This document shows positions 8,015 to 16,815 of a stretch of 64,000 bases of DNA, piece after piece. Both the position numbers and the translations under genes were made by a program. Within the stretch, counting starts at the first letter, position 1; each line of letters begins with the position of its first letter. The notes under the pieces were generated by a model. The model searched no databases and was not told where the DNA came from. It worked only from the letters and a program-made list of their open reading frames with translations. The DNA comes from JBDWFY01 sp039976075 (GTDB lineage Bacteria > Pseudomonadota > Alphaproteobacteria > Rhizobiales > Stappiaceae): contig JBDWFY010000010.1 in NCBI GenBank assembly GCA_039976075.1, positions 1-64,000 on the forward strand, read 5' to 3'.

Positions 8015-8336
8015 GTCGGTTGCCATCGCCCTGCTCCTGGCCAGTGTGACCCAGGTCAGCGCGATCCAGGCTGGTGAAGCAAGCGAGATCCCGGATCCCG
8101 AGGTCTTGAAGCGCCTTGTGCATCAGGACTGCGGTAGTTGCCACGGACTCACATTGAAAGGCGGTCTGGGGCCGGACCTGCGTCCGCAAAATCTCGACCA
8201 TCACGATGTTGACAGTCTGTCCGGGGTGATCCTGGACGGCATCCCGGGAACGGCGATGCCTCCCTGGCGACCTCTGATCTCTGTCGAAACGGCGGACTGG
8301 ATTGCGCAATACCTATTGAAACCGGAGGCAAAATGA
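8007..8336 (+). CDS. nirC: Cytochrome c55x NirC
   Basis: Small periplasmic monohaem cytochrome c of 109 residues with a signal peptide (residues 1 to about 20, VSA/QAG) and one haem site CGSCH (Cys42, Cys45, His46). TAMPPW supplies the likely methionine ligand. NirC can pass electrons to NirS or take part in haem d1 maturation. The ATG at 8007 lies inside the end of nirE and is chosen because it yields a clean signal peptide. Codons upstream of it are open in the same frame but encode a basic, non-conserved stretch. Its stop overlaps the nirF start (ATGA). Confidence 0.93.
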   Translation: MARSVAIALLLASVTQVSAIQAGEASEIPDPEVLKRLVHQDCGSCHGLTLKGGLGPDLRPQNLDHHDVDSLSGVILDGIPGTAMPPWRPLISVETADWIAQYLLKPEAK

Positions 8337-9490
8337 ACGCGTTCGCAAAATCTCTGATAATCGGTTTTGTTGCCGGTCTCCTGATGTCATCCGCACAGGC
8401 AGAACCCACGGCAACTGGAGATCTGGGTCTCATCATCGAGCGGGCCACCGGGTCTGTCCTTTTGGTGGATCAATCAGACCGGGCCACTTTGGCGCGCATC
8501 GAGGGACTGGGTGACCTCAGTCACGCATCTCTGGTCTACAGCCCTGACGAACGGTTCGCCTACATATTCGGGCGTGACGGTGGTTTGACGAAAGTTGACA
8601 TTGTGACCCGCACAATCGCCAAGCGGGTCATTCAAGCGGGGAACTCGATTGGCGGTGCGATCTCCGACGATGGCAAACTGGTCGCTGTTTCAAACTATGA
8701 ACCTGGTGGCGTGCGGATTTTCGACGCCGATACGCTGGAAATGGTTGCCGACATTCCAACGGAATCAAAGACAATTGGTCTTGTCGATGCACCTGGCCGC
8801 AGGTTCGTTTTCACAATGTGGGATACCGGCGAAACCTGGATAGCCGACATGTCCGGCGCAGCCCCTGCCATCACGAAAATTCAGGGAATGGGTGACAATC
8901 CGTACGACGCGCTGATCACCGGAAATGGCCGGACCTATATTACCGGACTGTTCGGTGAAGACGGCATGACTGCGCTCGACCTTTGGGAGGAAACACCGAA
9001 ACCTGTTCGCGTTTTACCCGGCTATGGCCGGGGGCAGCAGAAGCTGCCCGTCTACAAGATGCCCCACCTTGAGGGCTGGGCACTGGCGGGACGTGAATTT
9101 GTGCTGCCGGCGGTTGGTCATCATGAGGTTCTGTGGGTCGATGCCGATGCGTTGACGGAAACCGGTCGCACTCAAACGCATGGGCAGCCTGTCTTTGCCA
9201 TGGCCCGCCCGGACGGACGTCAGGTTTGGGTGAATTTCGCTCACCCTCTCAACGACACCATTCAAGTCATTGATACGGTGAGTAAAAAAATCATTCACGA
9301 ATTCAATCCCGGTCCAGCTGTGCTGCATATGGAGTTTACGGCCAGAGGGCATGAGGTTTGGGTCAGCGTGCGCGACGCCAACAAAGTCATGATTTACGAC
9401 ACGCAAACCTTCGAAAAATTGCAGGAAATCGAAGCGGATAGCCCCTCCGGCATCTTCTTCACTGCACGCGCGCACCGTACGGGGCTGTGA
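8333..9490 (+). CDS. nirF: Haem d1 biosynthesis protein NirF
   Basis: 385-residue protein related to the d1 propeller of NirS but without a cytochrome c domain. A signal peptide (about 1-23, AQA-EP) predicts a periplasmic location. Repeated blade motifs include YSPDERFAYIFGRDGG, ISDDGKLVAVSNYEPGG and FTARGHEVWVSVRD. NirF is required for late steps of haem d1 formation and binds d1-type haem. It starts at an ATGA overlap with nirC and ends 3 bp before nirDL, so the block is one transcription unit. Confidence 0.95.
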   Translation: MNAFAKSLIIGFVAGLLMSSAQAEPTATGDLGLIIERATGSVLLVDQSDRATLARIEGLGDLSHASLVYSPDERFAYIFGRDGGLTKVDIVTRTIAKRVIQAGNSIGGAISDDGKLVAVSNYEPGGVRIFDADTLEMVADIPTESKTIGLVDAPGRRFVFTMWDTGETWIADMSGAAPAITKIQGMGDNPYDALITGNGRTYITGLFGEDGMTALDLWEETPKPVRVLPGYGRGQQKLPVYKMPHLEGWALAGREFVLPAVGHHEVLWVDADALTETGRTQTHGQPVFAMARPDGRQVWVNFAHPLNDTIQVIDTVSKKIIHEFNPGPAVLHMEFTARGHEVWVSVRDANKVMIYDTQTFEKLQEIEADSPSGIFFTARAHRTGL

Positions 9491-9493
9491 GCC

Positions 9494-10486
9494 ATGGAAA
9501 ATGTCACGGATAGACTGACCCTTTCACTTCTCGACGACTGGCAACGGGATTTCCCGATTGTTTCGCGTCCCTTTGACGTGATCGGCCAATCGCTCGGGCT
9601 GTCGGGTGCAGAGGTAATCACCCGGCTCGATGCACAATGCCGTCTTGGCCGGGTCACCCGTGTCGGTGCGACCTGTGCCCCAAACACCGTATCGGCGAGC
9701 ACGCTGGCAGCCCTCGCTGCCCCGGAGGATCGCATTGAGGAGATTGCTGCCATCATCGGTGCAGAGGAAGGCGTCAATCATTCCTATTTGCGCGAAGATG
9801 AATGGAACATGTGGTTTGTTGCCACCGGTCCCGATCGGGCGCATGTGGATGCAACCCTCGGCCGGATCGAGCATCGTTCAGGATTACGCGTTCTCGATCT
9901 CCGGCTTGTCCGCCCGTTCAATGTCGATCTGGGATTCGCGATGAAGCAGTCCGGATCAACAATCAGCCGTTCCACACCGGTCGACCTTTCAGTCTGCGAA
10001 CAGGGAGATCGGACAATCCTTCAAATACTGACAAAGGGATTGCCGCTGACCAGCCAACCCTTTTTGACAATCGCAGAAAGTCTCGGGCGCACAGAAGACG
10101 ACGTGATGATCCGTATCCGCGCGCTCATCGAAGCCGGTATCGTTTCACGGTGCGGCGTGATTGTTCGCCATCGGGCGCTGGGTTGGCGCTCAAACGCCAT
10201 GGTGGTGTGGGATCTGACACCGTCGGAAATCGATGAGGTCGGTCCGTTGTTGGCTGCGCAAAAGGGCGTGACACTCTGTTATGAGCGCCAACCGGTCGAA
10301 GGCATCTGGCCCTACCGTCTTTACACCATGATCCATGCGCGCAGCCGCGCCGAGGCGCTTGGTATACTCGAACGGATCGCCCAGTTGCCCCAGCTACAGT
10401 CCGTACCCCACAAGGCGCTTTTCTCTGTGCGCTGTTTCAAGCAGACCGGGGCCCTGATCAAAGTGCGTAGTGAGGAAGCAGCATGA
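9494..10486 (+). CDS. nirDL: Fused NirD-NirL sirohaem decarboxylase subunit
   Basis: 330-residue protein built of two Lrp/AsnC-like repeats. The first half (about 1-150) has WQRDFPIVSRPFDVIGQSLG and HSYLREDEWNMWFV. The second half (about 165-325) has LTKGLPLTSQPFLTIAESLG and the substrate-pocket region YERQPVEGIWPYRLYTMIH. Such proteins act as enzymes here, not DNA binders: with NirG and NirH they remove the C12 and C18 acetate carboxyls of sirohaem to give 12,18-didecarboxysirohaem. The fusion of NirD and NirL matches the arrangement known in Paracoccus. Translation of nirG begins at an ATGA overlap. Confidence 0.93.
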   Translation: MENVTDRLTLSLLDDWQRDFPIVSRPFDVIGQSLGLSGAEVITRLDAQCRLGRVTRVGATCAPNTVSASTLAALAAPEDRIEEIAAIIGAEEGVNHSYLREDEWNMWFVATGPDRAHVDATLGRIEHRSGLRVLDLRLVRPFNVDLGFAMKQSGSTISRSTPVDLSVCEQGDRTILQILTKGLPLTSQPFLTIAESLGRTEDDVMIRIRALIEAGIVSRCGVIVRHRALGWRSNAMVVWDLTPSEIDEVGPLLAAQKGVTLCYERQPVEGIWPYRLYTMIHARSRAEALGILERIAQLPQLQSVPHKALFSVRCFKQTGALIKVRSEEAA

Positions 10487-10932
10487 AGCTCGATGCCACC
10501 GACAGGCTGATCCTCAACCATCTCCAGGAAGGGTTTCCCATTGGGCCCTCCCCCTTTGCCACTACCGCTTCCGAACTGGGAATTACACAGACCGACCTCC
10601 TGGAAAGACTGGAACGTTTGAAATCGGACCGCATCATCACTCGGTTCGGTCCGTTTTTCGATGCAGAAGCTCTGGGAGGCGCTTTCTGCCTGTGCGCGAT
10701 GGCCATACCGGAGGAAGAGTTCGGGGCGGTCGTGACAAAAGTCAATGCGCGGATCGAGGTGGCGCACAATTATAAACGCACACATCGGCTGAACATGTGG
10801 TTCGTGCTTGCGACGGAGACAGTGCAGGAAATCAGCCACGTTGCTGACGACATCGAAGCGGACACCGGACACAGGGTACACCGTTTTCCGAAACTGCAAG
10901 AATTCTTCATCCGCTTCAGGGTAGCCGCATGA
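10483..10932 (+). CDS. nirG: Sirohaem decarboxylase subunit NirG
   Basis: 149-residue single Lrp/AsnC-like unit of the sirohaem decarboxylase. It opens with LDATDRLILNHLQEGFPI, a degenerate helix-turn-helix, and carries VAHNYKRTHRLNMWFVLA, the strand-loop that in this family contributes the catalytic histidine and tyrosine region. It resembles the first half of nirDL more than the second. It sits between ATGA overlaps with nirDL and nirH, consistent with fixed stoichiometry. Confidence 0.93.
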   Translation: MKLDATDRLILNHLQEGFPIGPSPFATTASELGITQTDLLERLERLKSDRIITRFGPFFDAEALGGAFCLCAMAIPEEEFGAVVTKVNARIEVAHNYKRTHRLNMWFVLATETVQEISHVADDIEADTGHRVHRFPKLQEFFIRFRVAA

Positions 10933-11414
10933 GCATGGACGCAACAGACCGCCGAATAATTGCCGCCACGCAGGGCGGCCTGCCATTGGTCGCCGAGCCT
11001 TATGTGGCGGTTGCTGATGCACTTGGGATTGACGAAACAGATCTTCTGGATCGCCTCACAAATATGCAGGCCTCGGGCGTCATCCGTCGCATCGCCCTGG
11101 CGCCCAACCACTATGCTCTTGGCATGACAGCCAACGGCATGTCGGTCTGGGATGTGGACGATGAAAAAATCGGATCACTGGGACGGCAGGTCGGGGCGCT
11201 TGAATTCGTCTCTCACTGCTATGAACGCCCCCGGTCTCTGCCCGACTGGCCCTACAATCTTTTTGCCATGATCCACGGCACGAGCAGCGAAGAAGTTGAG
11301 GCGCTCCGTGCGCAAATAGAAAAGCTTCTCGGGCCAGCCTGCACCAGCCACGACATCCTTTATTCCACCGACATCCTGAAAAAGACAGGGATGCGGATTT
11401 CTCCGGGAGCCTGA
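10929..11414 (+). CDS. nirH: Sirohaem decarboxylase subunit NirH
   Basis: 161-residue Lrp/AsnC-like subunit, related to the C-terminal half of nirDL: MDATDRRIIAATQGGLPLV at the start and HCYERPRSLPDWPYNLFAMIHG in the middle, the pattern shared by NirL and NirH. It works with NirDL and NirG in decarboxylating sirohaem in the cytoplasm. It overlaps nirG by 4 bp and ends 4 bp before nirJ. Confidence 0.93.
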   Translation: MSMDATDRRIIAATQGGLPLVAEPYVAVADALGIDETDLLDRLTNMQASGVIRRIALAPNHYALGMTANGMSVWDVDDEKIGSLGRQVGALEFVSHCYERPRSLPDWPYNLFAMIHGTSSEEVEALRAQIEKLLGPACTSHDILYSTDILKKTGMRISPGA

Positions 11415-11418
11415 TCAG

Positions 11419-12633
11419 ATGTTTCGCCTGTCCGAATATATGCATCAGCTGGTTCATCCCAGTCCGGTTCGCATCCGGCGCGGAACAACGGGTGTGAAAC
11501 CGGTTGTGATCTGGAACCTGACACGACGCTGCAATCTGCGATGCCGTCACTGCTACACTGTTTCCGCCGATGTCGCCTTTCCCGGCGAACTCACGCATGA
11601 GCAGGCTGTCTCAACGCTCGACGATCTGGGCAACTTCAGAATACCCGCCCTCATTCTATCGGGCGGCGAACCGCTTGATCGATTTGACTTCTTTGACCTC
11701 GCAGCCCGTGCGCGACCTTTGGTGCGCATGCTGGCACTGTCAACCAACGGGACGAAAATTCACGGTGAAGCCGCCGACCGTGTGGCCGAGATCGGTTTTG
11801 ACTATGTCGGTATATCCATCGACGGTATCGGTGAAACCAACGACTGGTTCCGGGGCGTCGAGGGAGCCTACGATCAGGCGGTCCGGGGCGTACGTGCATG
11901 CAAGGAGCGCGGTATCAAGGTCGGGCTGCGGTTCACCTTGACGCAGGATAATGCCGCCCAGTTGCCGGAACTTCTGGCGCTGTGCGACGCGGAAGGCGTG
12001 GATAAATTCTACCTCTCCCACCTAGTTTATGCCGGTCGGGGCGACAAGAACCGGGGAGAGGATGCCCGGCACGATCATACCAGGGAAGCGATGGATCTGT
12101 TGATCGAACGCGCCTGGAAGAGTGCCAATGGCGCCCGCGCTCTGGATATCGTCACCGGCAACAATGATGCCGATGCGGTCTATCTGATGAACTGGGCCGC
12201 GGACCGATTTGACGCGGATAAACTGAGAAACCTGCGCGATCATCTGGAGGCCTGGGGCGGCAATTCTTCCGGTCTGGGCGTCGCCAATATCGACACGCAA
12301 GGCAAGGTGCACCCCGACACCTACTGGTCCGACTACACCGTTGGCGATGTAAAGGAGCAGCCTTTCTCCGAGATTTGGACAGGTAATGATCCGATGCTTG
12401 CCCAGCTCAGACGTCGACCGCGGCCGCTCAAGGGACGCTGCGGCGCGTGCCAATTCAAGGCAGTCTGCGGTGGTAATACGCGCATCAGGGCGCTGCAACT
12501 GACTGGCGATCCGTGGGCGGAAGATCCGGCCTGTTACCTAAACAATGATGAAATAGGGATTGGTGATACCGATCGCCTGACCGTAGCCCCCTTCAGAGGC
12601 AAGAAACATGATCCGATCCATCGCTTTCTTTAG
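11419..12633 (+). CDS. nirJ: Radical SAM enzyme NirJ
   Basis: 404-residue radical SAM protein with the CX3CX2C cluster motif CNLRCRHC (Cys38, Cys42, Cys45), followed by LILSGGEPL as the SAM-binding GGE element. A C-terminal cysteine-rich region (GRCGACQFKAVCGGN and a later Cys) points to a second 4Fe-4S cluster of the SPASM/twitch kind. NirJ replaces the propionates at C3 and C8 of the didecarboxylated intermediate with oxo groups. The gene overlaps nirN by 26 bp. Confidence 0.95.
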   Translation: MFRLSEYMHQLVHPSPVRIRRGTTGVKPVVIWNLTRRCNLRCRHCYTVSADVAFPGELTHEQAVSTLDDLGNFRIPALILSGGEPLDRFDFFDLAARARPLVRMLALSTNGTKIHGEAADRVAEIGFDYVGISIDGIGETNDWFRGVEGAYDQAVRGVRACKERGIKVGLRFTLTQDNAAQLPELLALCDAEGVDKFYLSHLVYAGRGDKNRGEDARHDHTREAMDLLIERAWKSANGARALDIVTGNNDADAVYLMNWAADRFDADKLRNLRDHLEAWGGNSSGLGVANIDTQGKVHPDTYWSDYTVGDVKEQPFSEIWTGNDPMLAQLRRRPRPLKGRCGACQFKAVCGGNTRIRALQLTGDPWAEDPACYLNNDEIGIGDTDRLTVAPFRGKKHDPIHRFL

Positions 12634-14155
12634 CGTATTGATCCTTTCTTCCGGACATCTGTTCGCTGAATTTGCGAAAGCTGACCCGGCGGCGATATAT
12701 GCTGAAACATGCGCCGAATGCCATGGTCCCAATCGGCTCGGCGGTACCGGCCCGGCGTTGATCCCGCAGACGCTGAAGCGCATGCGCGGCCCGAACCTTG
12801 AGAAGGTCATTGCAAGCGGGCGTGTCGCAACTCAGATGCCCGCATTTGAGGAACAGTATTCAAGCGAAGAAATTGCGACGCTGGCGGCCTTCCTGCGAGA
12901 ACCGCTCACGGAGGTTCCTGAATGGAGCACGGACCAGATAACCGAAACTCTCTGGCTCGACCCGGAATACAATCCCGCCGATAAACCGGTGTTCGATGCC
13001 GACCCGATGAACATCACCCTGGTGGTGGAAACCGGTGACCATCATGTGAGCGTTCTTGACGGCGACACGTTTGACGTCCTCGATCGTTTCCAGACGCCGT
13101 TTGCGGTTCACGGCGGTCCGAAATTCAGCCCGGGTGGCCGTTACGTATTCATCATGTCACGCGACGGATGGGTCCAGAAATACGACATCTGGTCTCTGCA
13201 ACAGGTCGGCCGGGTTCGCGCCGGTCTTAACAGCCGCAACATCGCGATAAGCCATGACGGCAAATGGCTGGCAGTGGCCAATTATCTGCCGAATTTGCTG
13301 ACAATCCTGTCGACCGATGATCTAAGCGTTGCCGCGGTTCAGGAAGTCAAGGGCAAGGACGGAACACCCAGCCGGATTTCAGCCGTCTATCAGGCCCCGC
13401 CTCGCGAAAGCTTCGTGCTGGCTCTCAAGGATGTGCCTGAGATCTGGGAGGTTTTTTACGGCCCCAATCCACCCCATTACGGATTTGCTCATGATTGGCG
13501 GATCGAGGGGCCGGCGCGTCATACAAAACCATTCCCGATCCGCAAGATATCCACGCCTGACTATCTGGACGATTTCTTTTTCGATCAGAGCTACGAATAC
13601 GTCATGGGGGCATCGCGCAGTGGCGACGGCGGCCAGGTGATTGATCTTGTAATCGGTCAGAAAATCGCCGATCTGGACCTGCCCGGCATGCCGCACCTGG
13701 GCTCCGGCATTACGTGGAAATATGGGGATACGACCGTCATGGCCACGCCTCATCTCAAGGACGGTACGGTTTCAGTCATCGACATGAAGACCTGGAAGAC
13801 GGTGAAGCGGATAAAGACACTGGGTCCTGGCTTCTTCATGCGCAGCCACGAAAACTCGCCCTATGTCTGGGCAGACGTGTTCTTCGGCCCCAACAAAGAT
13901 GCTGTGCACGTCATTGACAAACAAAGCCTGGAGATCGTCAAGACGCTACGCCCCGAACAAGAAGCAACAGTGGCACATGTCGAGTTCACACGCGATGGAA
14001 AACACGCTCTCGTATCGGTCTGGGAAGACGATGGGGCACTGATCATCTATGATGCGGCAACACTGGAGGAAGTGCGCCGACTGCCCATGCGCAAGCCATC
14101 AGGAAAGTACAATGTCTGGAACAAGATCACCTTCTCCGAGGGCACGAGCCATTAG
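12608..14155 (+). CDS. nirN: c-type cytochrome NirN, d1 side-chain dehydrogenase
   Basis: 515-residue periplasmic homologue of NirS. A signal peptide (about 1-20, FA-EF) precedes a cytochrome c domain with CAECHG (Cys35, Cys38, His39), then a d1-type propeller with TPFAVHGGPKFSP as the likely proximal d1 histidine region. NirN introduces the acrylate double bond that completes haem d1 and can hand the cofactor to NirS. Unlike NirS it is not a nitrite reductase of note. The start lies within the last codons of nirJ, and its own last 44 bases overlap the chelatase gene. Confidence 0.94.
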   Translation: MIRSIAFFSVLILSSGHLFAEFAKADPAAIYAETCAECHGPNRLGGTGPALIPQTLKRMRGPNLEKVIASGRVATQMPAFEEQYSSEEIATLAAFLREPLTEVPEWSTDQITETLWLDPEYNPADKPVFDADPMNITLVVETGDHHVSVLDGDTFDVLDRFQTPFAVHGGPKFSPGGRYVFIMSRDGWVQKYDIWSLQQVGRVRAGLNSRNIAISHDGKWLAVANYLPNLLTILSTDDLSVAAVQEVKGKDGTPSRISAVYQAPPRESFVLALKDVPEIWEVFYGPNPPHYGFAHDWRIEGPARHTKPFPIRKISTPDYLDDFFFDQSYEYVMGASRSGDGGQVIDLVIGQKIADLDLPGMPHLGSGITWKYGDTTVMATPHLKDGTVSVIDMKTWKTVKRIKTLGPGFFMRSHENSPYVWADVFFGPNKDAVHVIDKQSLEIVKTLRPEQEATVAHVEFTRDGKHALVSVWEDDGALIIYDAATLEEVRRLPMRKPSGKYNVWNKITFSEGTSH

Positions 14156-14873
14156 CACGCTTTGTAAAAGATCGGCTATCCTCGTCAGTCACGGGCAACC
14201 CTCGGAGCCGGACGTAGCCGAGGCAGAACTGGGTTTGCTCCGTGATAGCGTAGCGACCTTGTTGCCGGAGCAGACACTCTTGAGTGCAACCATGGCATCT
14301 CGCGGCGCGCTTGCCTCGGCGCTTGAGCAGGCCGGTCCGGATCCGCTGATTTATCCTGTATTCATGACTGACGGATGGTTTACCCAAACAGCGCTTCCTC
14401 AACGACTTGGCGGCGCATCGGCTCGGATTTTACCCCCTTTGGGTGTCGATCCCTCCCTGCCCCAGCTCGCCGCCGGACTGTTGAGGCTGGCTCTTGCCGG
14501 CCGGCAGTGGGATGCGGCGGATACCTGTCTGATCATTGCCGCCCACGGCTCCGGACGCAGCACCAATGCCGCTCGTGACACGCGCACATTTGCCAAAGCA
14601 CTTCAGCGGCTGATGGCATTTGGCGAAATCAGGGTCGGATTTATCGAAGAGCCACCGCTTCTGGCCGATATACTCCGCGATGGAGGGAAGAAAGCAGCGT
14701 GCCTTCCCTTCTTTGCTGCAAGGCGCGATCATGTGCTGGACGATTTGCCAAAGGCATTCGAGCAAGCCCACTTCCAGGGACTGCGTCTGAACCCCCTCGG
14801 GCTGCATCCATCCATCCCACAGCTGATTGCCAATGCGTTGACTGCGGCGCTGTCTGAGGAAATCGCGGCCTGA
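14112..14873 (+). CDS. CbiX/SirB-like sirohydrochlorin chelatase family protein
   Basis: 253-residue protein with an N-terminal chelatase-like element SAILVSHGQPSEP and a second related element LIIAAHGSGRS in the middle, which suggests two CbiX-like halves. The conserved His in each (VSHG, AAHG) is the kind used to bind the inserted metal. A role in inserting iron into sirohydrochlorin, supplying sirohaem to NirDLGH, fits the position at the end of the haem d1 operon, but is inferred. ATG 14112 is preferred because AGGAAAG lies just upstream, inside nirN; the start at 14049 would need a longer overlap without a ribosome site. Confidence 0.85.
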   Translation: MSGTRSPSPRARAISTLCKRSAILVSHGQPSEPDVAEAELGLLRDSVATLLPEQTLLSATMASRGALASALEQAGPDPLIYPVFMTDGWFTQTALPQRLGGASARILPPLGVDPSLPQLAAGLLRLALAGRQWDAADTCLIIAAHGSGRSTNAARDTRTFAKALQRLMAFGEIRVGFIEEPPLLADILRDGGKKAACLPFFAARRDHVLDDLPKAFEQAHFQGLRLNPLGLHPSIPQLIANALTAALSEEIAA

Positions 14874-14888
14874 TCCCGAGCGATACTG

Positions 14889-15944
14889 TTATTCGATCCG
14901 TTGCCCACTGTCGGTATCAAACAGATGCAGATGTTCCGGTGCTATTGAAAAGGACGCGCTGGAGGGCGAACCCGATGCCGGCAGGACGCCGGGCACGCTG
15001 ACGGCAAATATGTGATCCGTACCGGCTAGCGTGCCATGCATCAGTGTATTGGCACCAAGGGGTTCAACCAGGCCGACATCAACCTCGATAGGTCCATCAT
15101 CTGCAGCAACAAGGTGTTCCGGGCGCAGGCCGACGCTTGCTTTTCCAGTGTGATCGCTGTTGGAGGGAAAGCGTGCGCCGTTGGTCAACGTCACCATGCC
15201 GTCAGCGAGTTCACCCTCAACAATATTCATTGCAGGGCTGCCGATAAATTGTGCTGCAAACAAGGTCTGGGGTCGTTCATAGACGTCCAGCGGTGTTCCG
15301 ATCTGCTCCGCAACACCGTTGTTCATGACGATCATTCGATCCGCCATAGTCATGGCTTCCACCTGATCATGTGTGACGTAGAGCGACGTTACATTCAGTT
15401 TCGACTGGAGCTGCTTGATCTCAAGCCGCATTTGAACCCGGAGCTTGGCATCCAGATTGGAAAGCGGCTCATCGAACAGAAACACAGCAGGTTTTCTGAC
15501 GATGGCGCGTCCCATCGCAACCCGTTGGCGCTGCCCGCCGGACAACTGTTTCGGCTTCCGGTCAAGAAACGGTTCCAGTTGCAGAAGTTTTGCTACATCA
15601 TTGACTTTTTGCTCGATCTCAGGCTTTGGCGTTTTGGCGATCTTGAGGCCATAGGCCATATTTTGCCGAACCGACATGTGCGGATACAGAGCATAGTTCT
15701 GGAACACCATTGCGATATCCCGTTCCATGGGCTCCATATCGTTCACGACGCCCCCGTTGATCGAGATATCGCCCTCGCTGATCGTTTCCAGCCCGGCGAC
15801 CATGCGTAAAAGGGTCGATTTTCCACATCCGGAAGGACCAACAATAACGATGAACTCGCCATCCTCGATATGCGCATTCACACCATGGATGACTTCGACA
15901 TTCCCGAAGCGTTTTTTGACGTTTTTCAGATCCAGGGTCGCCAT
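14889..15944 (-). CDS. ugpC: Sugar/glycerol-phosphate ABC transporter ATP-binding protein (UgpC/MalK type)
   Basis: 351-residue ATPase with Walker A GPSGCGKST, Q-loop MVFQNYALYPHMSV, signature LSGGQRQRVAMGRA, Walker B VFLFDEPLSNLDA and H-loop YVTHDQVEA. The C-terminal third is the OB-like regulatory region of MalK-type subunits (GLRPEHL). It energises the permeases encoded upstream. The start lies 1 bp after the ugpE stop. The name follows from the UgpB-like binding protein; the ATPase alone would not distinguish sugar substrates. Confidence 0.9.
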   Translation of the reverse strand: MATLDLKNVKKRFGNVEVIHGVNAHIEDGEFIVIVGPSGCGKSTLLRMVAGLETISEGDISINGGVVNDMEPMERDIAMVFQNYALYPHMSVRQNMAYGLKIAKTPKPEIEQKVNDVAKLLQLEPFLDRKPKQLSGGQRQRVAMGRAIVRKPAVFLFDEPLSNLDAKLRVQMRLEIKQLQSKLNVTSLYVTHDQVEAMTMADRMIVMNNGVAEQIGTPLDVYERPQTLFAAQFIGSPAMNIVEGELADGMVTLTNGARFPSNSDHTGKASVGLRPEHLVAADDGPIEVDVGLVEPLGANTLMHGTLAGTDHIFAVSVPGVLPASGSPSSASFSIAPEHLHLFDTDSGQRIE

Positions 15945-15945
15945 A

Positions 15946-16815
15946 TTATTTCTCGCTGTCCACCAATCCGCGGATAAACAATTTTTGCATCGATACCACC
16001 ACGATGACGGGCGGAATCATCGCCAGAATGGATGCTGCCATGATCACCGGCCAGTCTGCGGTATCATCGCCGGACGGGAACATCTGCTTGATGCCCATGA
16101 CGATGGTATTCATTTCGGGTTTCGTCGTAATCAGCAGCGGCCACAGATACTGGTTCCAGCCATAGATGAACAAAATGACGAACAACGCCGCAATGTTCGT
16201 TCTGCTCATGGGCACCACAATATCGATAAAGAACCGCATGGGACTGGCTCCGTCCACGCGCGATGCTTCGGCAAGTTCATCGGGGATGGTCATGAAAAAC
16301 TGTCGGAACAGGAATGTTGCGGTCGCCGAGGCGATCAGCGGAAAAATCAATCCCGAATAACTGTTCAACATGCCAAATCCGGCAATGACTTCATATGTGG
16401 GAACGATCCGCACCTCCACCGGAAGCATCAGGGTGATGAAGATCAACCAGAAGAACATGTTTCTTCCAGGAAAGCGGAAATACACAATCGCAAAGGCAGA
16501 AAGCAGGGATATCGCGATTTTGCCGATGGCAATACCCAGCGCCATGACCAGGGAATTGAGAAGCATTGTGGTCACGGGCACATTGACCCCGGCGAACAAT
16601 GCTCGCTTGTAGTTTTCCAGAAAATGTCCGCCCGGCCACAAGGGCATTGGCGGGCTGACAATGTCGGGTTGGGTGACGGTTGATGCCACGAAGGCCAGCC
16701 ATATCGGGAAGAAGATAATCAGAACGCCCAGGATCATCAGAACGTGGGTCATCCAAAGCGAACCGCCTGACTTCTCGACCATCCCCGGTGCCGGATCGTT
16801 CGCATATTTCGCCAT
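15946..16815 (-). CDS. ugpE: ABC transporter permease UgpE type
   Basis: 289-residue inner-membrane permease with six predicted helices. The coupling-helix motif, EASRVDGASPMRFFIDIVVP, is the EAA loop that docks with the ATPase. The N-terminus is cytoplasmic and the long first periplasmic loop (PDIVSPPMPLWPGGHFLENY) is typical of the MalG/UgpE branch. It overlaps ugpA by one base (TGATG). Confidence 0.9.
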   Translation of the reverse strand: MAKYANDPAPGMVEKSGGSLWMTHVLMILGVLIIFFPIWLAFVASTVTQPDIVSPPMPLWPGGHFLENYKRALFAGVNVPVTTMLLNSLVMALGIAIGKIAISLLSAFAIVYFRFPGRNMFFWLIFITLMLPVEVRIVPTYEVIAGFGMLNSYSGLIFPLIASATATFLFRQFFMTIPDELAEASRVDGASPMRFFIDIVVPMSRTNIAALFVILFIYGWNQYLWPLLITTKPEMNTIVMGIKQMFPSGDDTADWPVIMAASILAMIPPVIVVVSMQKLFIRGLVDSEK

